A stretch of 13,649 nucleotides of DNA from Baffinella frigidus (Eukaryota > Cryptophyceae > Cryptomonadales > Baffinellaceae): contig MU647675.1 of the NCBI GenBank assembly GCA_026770585.1, positions 39,467 to 53,115 on the forward strand. Direction: 5' to 3'. The translations under genes and the position numbers were made by a program. The notes under the pieces are model-generated. The model searched no databases. It was not told the DNA's origin and saw only the letters and a program-made list of their open reading frames with translations. Shown piece after piece: positions 1 through 6,898 of this stretch (positions within the stretch are counted from its first letter, which is position 1; each line of letters begins with the position of its first letter).

Positions 1-551
1 AAACCCTGAACCCTGAACCTTAAAATCCTGAACCCTAAAACATCAACGCTAAACCCTAAACGGTCAACATTGATCCCCCTCTACCCTAAACCCTAAACCC
101 TAAACCCTAAACCCTAAACCCTATACCCTCAACCCTCATCCCTCAACCCTCAACCATCAAACCTCAAACCTCCACCCTCAAACCCTAAATCCTCAAACCC
201 TAAACCCTAAACCCTAAACCCTAAACCCTAAACCCTAAACCCTAGATCCTGAACCCCCAACCCCCTACCCTAAACCGTAAACCGTAGACCGTAAACCGTA
301 AACCCTAAAGCCTCAACCCTTGACCCGACAACCTCAGACCTAATCCCTCAACCCTAAAACCTGAACTCTGAACCCTGAACCCTGAACCCTCGACCCTCAA
401 CGCTCAACGCTCAACCCTAAACCTTAAACTCTAACCGCGTCAATTCCTGACCCCTAAACCCTATACCCTCAACCCTCAGCTCCAAACTCTAAACCCTAAA
501 TCCTCAACCATCAACCCTCAACCCGCAACCCTCAACCCTCAACCCTGAACC

Positions 552-604
<53 letters not shown>

Positions 605-1066
605 ACTGTAAATCCTAAACTATCAACCCTCCCATCAACCCTAAACCCTGCACTCTAAACCCTACACCCTAAACCCTAAACCCTAAACCATCGACCATCA
701 GCCATCAACCCTAAACCCTATACCCTAAACCCCAAACCCCAAACCCTAAACCCATCACTCTAAACCATAAACTCAAATCCCTAAAACCTCAACCCTCATC
801 CCTCAACCTTCAACCTTCCACTTTCAAACTGCAACCCTCAGCCAACAACCCTCAACCCTAAAACTAAAACCCTGAACCCTAAACCCTAAACCATCAACCA
901 TCAACCCTCACCCATCGAACCTCGACCGTCAACCCTCAACCCCAAACCCCAAACCCTGAACCCTAAACCCTAAACCCTAAACCATCAACCCTACACCCTC
1001 AACCCTCAACCCTAAACCCTGAACCTACAACCTAAAACCTCAAATCTCAAACATCAATCCTCAATC

Positions 1067-1105
<39 letters not shown>

Positions 1106-1499
1106 ACCTTCAACCCTAAACCCTAAACCCTAAGTGCTAAACCGTAACCTGTAAATCCTAAACCATCAACCCTCATCCATCAACCCTAAACCCTAAACCA
1201 TCAACCCTAACCCCTAAACCCTAAACCCTCAACCCTAAACCCTATACCCTCAACCCTAAACCATCAACCATCAACCCTAAAACCCTAAACTCAAAAAACC
1301 TGAACCCCAAAACCTAAACCCTAAACCTTATACCCTAAACCCTACACCCCAAACACTAAACCCTAAACCCTAAACCCTAAACCCTAAACCCTAAACCCTA
1401 AAACCTCAACCCCAAACCCCAAACCCCAAACCCCAAACCCTAAACCCTCAACCCTAGACCCAAAAACCTCAACCCCAAACCCAAAACCCTAAACCCTAA

Positions 1500-1990
1500 A
1501 CCTTATACCATAAACCCTAAACCTCGACCCTGAACCTTAAGCCCAAGACCCTAAACCCTAGACGCCAAACGATAAACCATACACCCTCAACCCTCAACAC
1601 TCAACTCTTCACCCTAAAAACTGAAACCTAAACCCTAAACCCTAAACCCTAAACCGTTAACCCTAAACCCAAACCATAAACCCAAAACCCCAAATCCTAA
1701 ACTCTAAACCCTAAACCCAAAACCCTAAACCCCAAACACAAAATCCTGAACCCTAAATCCTAAGACCCAAATTCTAAACACGAAACCCTAACCCCTAAAC
1801 CCCAAACCCTAGACCCGAAACCCGAAACCCTCAGCTCTCAACCATGAATCCTGAACCCTCAACCCTATACCCTCAACCCTGAAACTTAAGCCCCAGACCC
1901 TAAACACTAGACGCCAAACGCTGAACCCTACACCCTAAACGTTGAACACTCAACCCCACACCCTAAAACCTGAACCCTAAACCCTAAACC
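1500..1990. repeat. Diverged segmental duplication inside the left array (offset about 349 bp)
   Basis: A distinctive non-canonical string, GACGCCAAACG, occurs at 1561 and again at 1910. Its surroundings match in the same order: a CTTAAGCCC-type sequence followed by an AGACCCTAAA-type sequence before it, and ACACTCAA then CACCCTAAAA after it. Such a shared order of rare variants is unlikely to arise independently and points to duplication of a block of roughly 100-350 bp followed by divergence. Exact limits cannot be set by eye because the background is itself repetitive. Confidence 0.6.
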
Positions 1991-2189
1991 CTAAACCCTG
2001 ATCCCTAAAAATGAACCCTACACCCTAAACCCCAAACCCGAAACTCAAAACTCTAAATCCCAATTCCTAAACCCCAAACCCTCAACACTCAACTCTCAAC
2101 CCTGAAGCCTAAAGCCCAAACTCTAAACCCTCAGACCCAAACACTAAACACTAAACCCCGAAACCTAAACCCTAAACCCTAAACCCTAA

Positions 2190-3190
2190 ACCCAAAACCC
2201 AAAACCCTAAATCCTAAACCTTAACCCCTTAATCATTAACCTTTAACCCTTAACCCTTAACCCTTAACCCTTAACCCGAAACCCTTAGCCCTAAAACCTC
2301 AACCCTAAATCCCAAACCCTACACCCTAAACCCAAACCCTGAACGTTAGGCCCTACACCCTAAACCCTAAACCCTAATTCCTACATCCTACACCCTGAGC
2401 CCTGAACCCTACACCCTAAACACTCAAACCTGAACCCTCAACACTCACCCCTCTAGCCTAAGCCCTAAACCCTAAACCCTCAGTCCTAAGCCCTCAATCC
2501 TAAACCCTCAAACGTAAACCATAAACCCCAAACCCCAAACCTTAATAAACCCTAAACCCTAAACCCTAAACCCTAAACCCTAACACCTAAACCCCAAACC
2601 CTCAACCCTCAACCCTCAGCCCTTAACCCTGAACCCCAAAACCTAAACCCAGAACCCAAAACCCACAATATGCACTCCAAACCCTAAACCTTAACCCCTG
2701 AACCCTAAACCCTCAACCCTTTAAGGGTTAAGGGCCTTAACCCGAAACCCGAAACCCTAAACCCTTAGCTCTAAACCCTGAACCCTAAATCTCAAACCCT
2801 ACACCCTAAACCCAAACCCTGAACGTTAGGCCCTACACCCTAAACCCTCAACCCTCAACCCTCATTCCTACACCCTACACCCTGAGCCCTAAACCCTACA
2901 CCCTAAACACTCAACCCTGAACCCTCAACACTCACCCCTCAAGCCTAAGCCCTAAACCCTAAACCCCAAGTCCTAACCCCCAAACCCCAAACTATCAACC
3001 ATAAACCAGAACCCCCAAACCCCAAACCCCAAACCCCAAACCCTAAACCCTAAATCCTAAACCCTGAACCCTGAACCCTAACACCTAAACCCCAAAACCT
3101 CAACCCTCAACTCCCAGCCCTTAACCCTGAACCCCCAAACCTAATCACAAAACCCAAACCCCATATCATACACCCAAAACCCTAAACCCT
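2190..3190. repeat. Tandem higher-order repeat, two diverged copies of about 480-500 bp
   Basis: The second half of this interval repeats the first with the same order of unusual variants. GAACGTTAGGCCCTACACCC is at 2341 and again at 2821 (offset 480). It is followed in both by an ATTCCTACA-type string, then CCTGAGCCCT, then CAACACTCACCCCT, AGCCTAAGCCCTAAACC, and later CCTAACACCTAAACCCC and CAGCCCTTAACCCTGAACCCC (offset near 498 by then). Small indels account for the drifting offset. This is a segmental duplication of already degenerated telomere-like DNA. Confidence 0.75.
2715..2742. repeat. Overlapping palindromes with local strand switch in the heptamer array
   Basis: Within the C-rich array a short G-rich patch (TTTAAGGGTTAAGGG) appears on the + strand. 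AACCCTT-T-AAGGGTT is a perfect inverted repeat at 2715-2729, immediately followed by GTTAAGG-G-CCTTAAC at 2728-2742. It is the only clear local inversion of heptamer orientation I noticed in the first 3.6 kb. Confidence 0.8.
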
Positions 3191-3378
3191 AAACCCTCAA
3201 ACTTCAACACCCAAACCCTCTAACCAAACCCAAGCTCTCTAACGCGAAACCATACACTCAAAACTCTAAACCCTACACCATCAACCTTAAACAATACACC
3301 CTAAACCCTAAACACCTAAATCCTTCACCTTAAACTCTCAACCCTCAACCCTCAACCCTAAACCCTAAACCCCCAACC

Positions 3379-3410
<32 letters not shown>

Positions 3411-3413
3411 AAC

Positions 3414-3466
<53 letters not shown>

Positions 3467-3602
3467 ACCCTAAACCTTCTAAACCCCAAACCCAAGTCTC
3501 TAAAACCCAAACCCAAACCCTAAACCCTTAACACCTAAACCCTAAACACCGAAACCCTTAACCCCAAACCCTAAACCCGAAAACCCCAAACCCCAAACCA
3601 TC

Positions 3603-3718
3603 GAGCGGTCTCTTCCAGGCGGTTTTGGCGCGGCGGGATTGGGCGGCGGTGGCGGTGCGGGATGTTGCGGGCTGAGCTAGGGCAGCATTCTGCTAGGGAA
3701 GCATTCTGCTCGAACCAA
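3603..3718. other. GC-rich junction between heptamer array and foldback element
   Basis: Telomere-like repeats stop abruptly after position 3602 and are followed by GC-rich unique DNA with GGCGG runs. No gene is visible. The stretch ends in the first copies of a short direct repeat that also flanks the foldback element downstream. Confidence 0.6.
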
Positions 3719-3859
3719 CTACAGGGGCACCTCGCTCATAAGAAAGCCACCCCCCCTAGGACCACCAGAGGGCCCTAGGCATATGCCTGCTGTAGGGTCC
3801 TAGTGAGGGGTCCTTTCCTATGAGCGAGGTACCCCTATAGGGCAGCATTCTGCTCGAAC
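3679..3859. repeat. Direct repeats flanking foldback element copy 1
   Basis: A 22-bp segment ending in GCATTCTGCTCGAAC lies at 3694-3715 and again at 3838-3859, one mismatch apart. A partial further copy (GGGCAGCATTCTGCT) sits at 3680-3694. The two long copies bracket the palindromic element at 3719-3840. They may be an old target duplication, or a local tandem repeat into which the element inserted or recombined. Confidence 0.7.
3719..3840. mobile_element. Foldback/MITE-like element, family 1, copy 1
   Basis: This 122-bp segment is close to palindromic. The left arm (3719-3746) and right arm (3813-3840) are inverted repeats of 28 bp with about three mismatches, built on ACCTCGCTCATAAG. The interior carries CCTAGGACC and GGGCCCTAGGC motifs that pair around a centre near GCATATGC. 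Two more copies occur at 6209-6332 and 10615-10742. Termini read (C)TACAGGGG...CCCCTATAG, so the outermost TA could be a TA target duplication or part of the repeat. There is no coding capacity. It would be a non-autonomous DNA element or other foldback repeat; the superfamily cannot be assigned. Confidence 0.75.
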
Positions 3860-4180
3860 GAGGATCCCACAGCTCCTGGTGCTGTATCTGTGCACCCACC
3901 ACGTGGGTAGGGATCCGTGGCTGTATCTGTGGTGGGTAGGTCCTTTACGTTGTGATTTCTCCCAACATAGCTCAACGACACGCCTTTCCGTGGAAAAGAT
4001 CTGCTGAAAAAGCGTTTTTGCTTCCAGATCGCATTGAGCTCTCCAGTGCAGAGGCTCGTGAAGAGGGGATACAGGGCGGTTCGGGGTTCTAGGGGAAAAT
4101 CGAGGTTTAATAAGATGACAAACACGACCGCTGCACGCCACGTGGAGAGGTAGGACGAGACGTAGGGGCTCTAGCCCAAG

Positions 4181-4198
4181 TACACCCCGAGGGGTGTA
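4181..4198. repeat. Perfect short inverted repeat
   Basis: TACACCCC-GA-GGGGTGTA forms an 8-bp perfect stem with a 2-nt centre. It is close to another small palindrome (GGGCTCTAGCCC, near 4167-4175). Function unknown. Confidence 0.6.
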
Positions 4199-4812
4199 TG
4201 TAGAGGGAAACCGTCACCTCCGCTAGGACAAGCTACCTACAGCAAAGGCCTGGACGTCGACGGGTGGAGCAGGCGTCTGCAGGGCGGCGGCGCGCTCCTC
4301 CTCGAGGTCGGCGGCGTCGCGCGCTGCCACGGGGGAAAAGCTAGGGACCCGTTGCATAATTGGTCAAAAGCACTGGTGTTGTCCAAAACAAAATAATAAA
4401 GTGGAGGCACGCCGTCGTAAGGGTGTCGTCGTAAGGGCCTTTCAAGGCGAGGCAAGCCACTGGAGGAGGGCCTAACAAGCCTCCGGCGGCCCCTGCGGGG
4501 GGCTTGCTGCGCGACCCGAATCCCGGTCGACCCTGCGGAGGGCGTGCTTTGGGCTTCCAGAACGTCAACTTAAAGCGGCAAAAACGGACAACTCACTGTG
4601 ACGGACTAGGGCACTCTTACGTACACCAACAACGTTTTAGCTCTACGAGCTCGTAATCACCCCGGTACTAAAGTACGCTCCTCCCTGCCCGGTTTGGTCG
4701 GCCCTTCTGCTTGAATGGCAAAGTTCATCGGTCACGTCCCGACTTCCTTGGTACAAACTCAACGGCCGTCAGCACTTGCTATTTTCACTTGCTCGCCTTC
4801 TGCAGGATTCTG

Positions 4813-4824
4813 GGTCACGTGACC
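4813..4824. promoter_or_regulatory. Perfect 12-bp palindrome with CACGTG core (E-box/G-box-like)
   Basis: GGTCACGTGACC is a perfect 12-bp dyad centred on CACGTG, the core bound by bHLH and bZIP transcription factors in many eukaryotes. It lies about 550 bp upstream of the ATG at 5374. A regulatory role is inference from motif and position only. Confidence 0.35.
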
Positions 4825-4987
4825 GTCATGCGCCTGAAAGGCCCAATCACAAAAAAATCTTGAGAGCGGACGATCATGGTCAAAACCCCTGCAAAAAGGG
4901 GGCGGCATCGTGACATCAGCAATACGATCTCTTCAGATAAAAACACTGCGAAGGGCCGCTTTCGAAAATTCTCCACTGCCCGTCTCT

Positions 4988-5002
4988 GAATCAGACTGAT
5001 TC
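4988..5002. promoter_or_regulatory. Short dyad GAATCAG-A-CTGATTC upstream of the ORF
   Basis: Perfect 7-bp inverted repeat with a 1-bp centre, about 370 bp upstream of the ATG at 5374. It resembles a dimer-binding operator in form, but no known factor is implied. Confidence 0.25.
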
Positions 5003-5373
5003 TTCATGAGATGACTGCCTTAAAGGGGCAGTTAGATCTTCTGAGGAGCGGGAGATTCATAAATACCAGAAAAAATGACTCACCAGGTGTGTCGTTCTCG
5101 CAATGTGGTCTTCACGTCCAATTTGGATTCATCATGTCTGAATCTGACTGTCGTGATGTCCCCCCGTTATGACCCTTTTTATGGCCGAGGCTTCTTGGGG
5201 AAGGATCAAGCGCAAATCAGTGTAGTAAAGTGACAAAGGATTTCGCGTGATTCATCTCGAACGCGTAGTAAAAAAAAACAGATGTTGTTCAGATTTAGTT
5301 TGTGTCCTTTTAATAACTAGGAGGCAGGTTGTCGACTCCTCGCAGCTTTTCAACGGATCACACACACGCACAG

Positions 5374-5769
5374 ATGCTTGTTCCGCCGTCGCCGCACCTG
5401 TTCCTCCTGAACGGGGACTACACCGCCGACGCATTCGAGAACATGGCGCCCAAGGTACACACGAGCGAGCTGGCGATCGCAAACGAAGAAGACACGAGCC
5501 TGGCTGCGACGTGCCCGGCCACGCCAGAGGATCCCGACTCGCGGGCATCGCGGTCGTCCTCTCCCGGCGGCTCCAAGCGCGGGCGCGACGACACGGCCTT
5601 GCAGGAAGAGAGCGACCTAGCGCTGGTGAGCCGCAAGCTGGCAAGAATCGTTCTCTCGGGAGAGAAGAACAAGGTCTTGGAGTTCGAGATCCCACATTCA
5701 ATGTGGGTGGATGAGGACGAGGGCACCGACTTCGACTGGTTGTGCACAGAGTTTTGCGTCTCTGCGTAG
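5374..5769 (+). CDS. Hypothetical 131-residue protein, low-complexity middle, acidic C-terminal end
   Basis: This is the best protein-coding candidate in the window. From the ATG at 5374 to TAG at 5767-5769 it encodes 131 residues. The frame is open further upstream to 5329, but that extension begins with TTG, so the ATG is the natural eukaryotic start. Third codon positions are about four fifths G or C by hand count, unlike neighbouring non-coding DNA, which supports real coding. Residues 1-12 are mildly hydrophobic (MLVPPSPHLFLL). Residues 41-63 are rich in S, T, P and A with TP and SP pairs. Residues 57-71 hold a basic patch ending in KRGR, possibly a nuclear localisation signal. Residues 104-121 carry WVDEDEGTDFD, and two cysteines lie at 124 and 128. 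I recognise no family. It may be a complete intronless gene or the last exon of a longer one. A poly(A)-type AATAAA follows 65 bp after the stop. Confidence 0.6.
   Translation: MLVPPSPHLFLLNGDYTADAFENMAPKVHTSELAIANEEDTSLAATCPATPEDPDSRASRSSSPGGSKRGRDDTALQEESDLALVSRKLARIVLSGEKNKVLEFEIPHSMWVDEDEGTDFDWLCTEFCVSA
5691..5707. repeat. Perfect palindrome inside the coding region
   Basis: CCCACATT-C-AATGTGGG is an 8-bp perfect inverted repeat with a 1-nt centre, overlapping codons for residues PHSMW. A second hairpin, TTCTCT-CGGG-AGAGAA, sits at 5651-5666. Both could be coincidence in coding sequence. Confidence 0.5.
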
Positions 5770-5780
5770 AACCTCTAGGA

Positions 5781-5806
5781 CCCCGTCGAGACGAAACCCC
5801 GTCGAG
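5781..5806 (+). repeat. Short tandem repeat in the presumed 3' UTR
   Basis: CCCCGTCGAG occurs at 5781-5790 and 5797-5806, a 16-bp period (CCCCGTCGAGACGAAA then CCCCGTCGAG), between the stop codon and the AATAAA hexamer. Confidence 0.6.
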
Positions 5807-5833
5807 CGGAAAGGATCCCGGTTTGGAATGGGA

Positions 5834-5839
5834 AATAAA
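5834..5839 (+). terminator. Candidate polyadenylation signal AATAAA
   Basis: AATAAA lies 65 bp after the stop codon of the ORF at 5374-5769 and is followed by TGTACATAG. Its position suits a eukaryotic 3' end. Not every protist uses this hexamer, so the call is tentative. Confidence 0.35.
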
Positions 5840-6208
5840 TGTACATAGCTCGCTCCTGGGCCAACGCACTTGCGAGCATGCCCCTCTTTCCTGACAGACG
5901 AAACCGAAGTTGATGCAATCTTGCAGGGGTGCAAGTGAGCGTCCCCACATTCCCGGTCCTCTTGCGACACGCTGCAGGGATGATGCCTGCATCCCTCAGG
6001 GATTCCTCTTTTCGTACAAGCAGTTGCCCAGAAAACCAGCATTCGTGTTCCTTCGTACTCTTGCTCCATGGTGCACCAACGATACACCGTGGACCCCGAA
6101 CGCTGCCCTGCTTCGCCGTGCGAGCGTGAGGTGGAGGGGCGAAGATTATCCGCTCCGGCCGCGGACGAGACATGATGCGTACTCGCTTCAGGGGTGTACA
6201 AGCGGGGT
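5840..6208. other. Unique sequence without a supported gene
   Basis: Several frames stay open for 65-165 codons on both strands here, but they overlap one another, run into the coding ORF in the opposite sense or start with non-ATG codons, and none has convincing codon bias. A small hairpin AGGGATG/CATCCCT lies near 5976-5996. A TTCCTCTTTTCGTACAAGCAG string near 6003 resembles a 3' splice site, but no following exon is evident. Confidence 0.4.
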
Positions 6209-6332
6209 CACAGTACACCTCGCACGCTCATAAGAAACTGCTTCCCCTAGGGCCCTACAGTAGGACCATGCCTAGGGCCCTATGGTGGTCCTAGAGAGGT
6301 GGGCGTTTCTTATCAGCGAGGTACCCCTGTAG
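6209..6332. mobile_element. Foldback/MITE-like element, family 1, copy 2
   Basis: Right arm at 6306-6332 (TTTCTTATCAGCGAGGTACC then CCTGTAG) matches the inverse of the left arm at 6209-6237 and both arms of copies 1 and 3. The interior has GGGCCCTACAGTAGGACC and CCTAGGGCCCTATGGTGG, which pair with each other. The left end is altered: CAGGGGT lies about 20 bp further out (near 6190) and seems separated from ACCTCGC by an insertion, and CGCACGCTC has an extra CAC. No coding capacity. Confidence 0.75.
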
Positions 6333-6760
6333 ACCCTCGAAAGCAATGCTTTGTTGTCCTCCACGCTCTGCTCTGCTCCTGAGTTCTTCATTTATGACCG
6401 GGTTATCCCAGCTATGAGGGAGATTTTGTTGAGGGGCATTTCTGCTCCTCTGGACCTTCTCCCCCCTCGCAGCCACTTTTCTCTCCCTCCGTGTCGCTAC
6501 AATAGTAAGCCTTGCCAGTACACATATCTCGAGTGCAAGCACCTGCGCCCCATCCTAGGATCTCAAGGCGGTCCTTGGTGCAGTGATATCCGGGGTATCC
6601 CTTAAATGGTCAGAAGCATTTCACAGGAAGAACTCGTGCACGAAAAACCGTAACTCAAGAATACGGAACGAATTCGACCCCTGCGTGTTTTGGATTTAGT
6701 ACCAGAGGGTTGACCAGATCTCGCGTTCTCTGTTACTAATTTACGACCTCGACAACGAAG
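6333..6760. other. Unique sequence between foldback copy 2 and the second heptamer array
   Basis: About 430 bp with pyrimidine-rich strings and no supported gene. Open frames of 83-84 codons exist on both strands, but they lack ATG starts and codon bias. Telomere-like repeats resume at 6761 without a transition. Confidence 0.5.
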
Positions 6761-6866
6761 CCCTAAACTCTCAACCCTAAACCTAACCCATAAACCCTAC
6801 ACCTCAGACTTTGAAACCAGAACACTAAATCCAAAGTCCCGAACCCTCAACCCTCAAACCTGAATC

Positions 6867-6898
<32 letters not shown>

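Larger units (their letters stand above)
1..3602 (-). repeat. Degenerate telomere-type heptamer array (CCCTAAA on + strand)
   Basis: The stretch is an almost unbroken run of heptamers of the form CCCTNAA and near relatives. The G-rich strand, TTTAGGG, lies on the minus strand, as expected at a left chromosome end. Pure CCCTAAA runs (near 83-123, 197-243, 1356-1403) alternate with homogeneous variant runs: CCCTCAA (about 535-605 and 3368-3475), CCCCAAA (about 1410-1440), CCGTAAA (about 273-305) and CCCTTAA (about 2240-2275). No gene or long open frame is visible. The first bases are already degenerate, so position 1 is not obviously the physical chromosome end. This is subtelomeric or interstitial telomere-like DNA. 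Confidence 0.95.
3841..5373. other. Unique, mostly non-coding region upstream of the ORF at 5374
   Basis: About 1.5 kb of non-telomeric sequence. Open frames of 70-110 codons on the minus strand near 3818-4568 overlap the repeat and GC-rich stretches and show no consistent codon preference or recognisable domain, so I do not call them. Small structures seen include a doubled CTGTATCTGTG (3883 and 3923), a repeated GTCGTAAGGG (near 4412 and 4428), and a repeated GCCCC/CCTGCGG GC-rich patch near 4480-4550. The last several hundred bases probably include the promoter of the downstream ORF, but no clear TATA box stands out. Confidence 0.5.

Noticed and set aside
1-120. A true chromosome terminus at the left edge
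   Set aside because: The first bases are degenerate variants, not pure CCCTAAA, so the edge may simply be a window or contig cut in subtelomeric DNA.
3818-4568. Four minus-strand frames of 72-107 codons
   Set aside because: They overlap each other and the foldback element, and show no consistent codon preference, splice logic or recognisable motif.
5247-5714. 155-codon + strand frame overlapping the same region
   Set aside because: It reads the same bases in another frame, is dominated by R, G and A, and starts at a non-ATG codon (GTG) that does not suit a eukaryotic gene.
5252-5992. 246-codon minus-strand open frame overlapping the ORF at 5374-5769
   Set aside because: It lies antisense to a frame with much stronger G/C third-position bias; long antisense frames are expected there. 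It also has very high R, S and P content and no domain.
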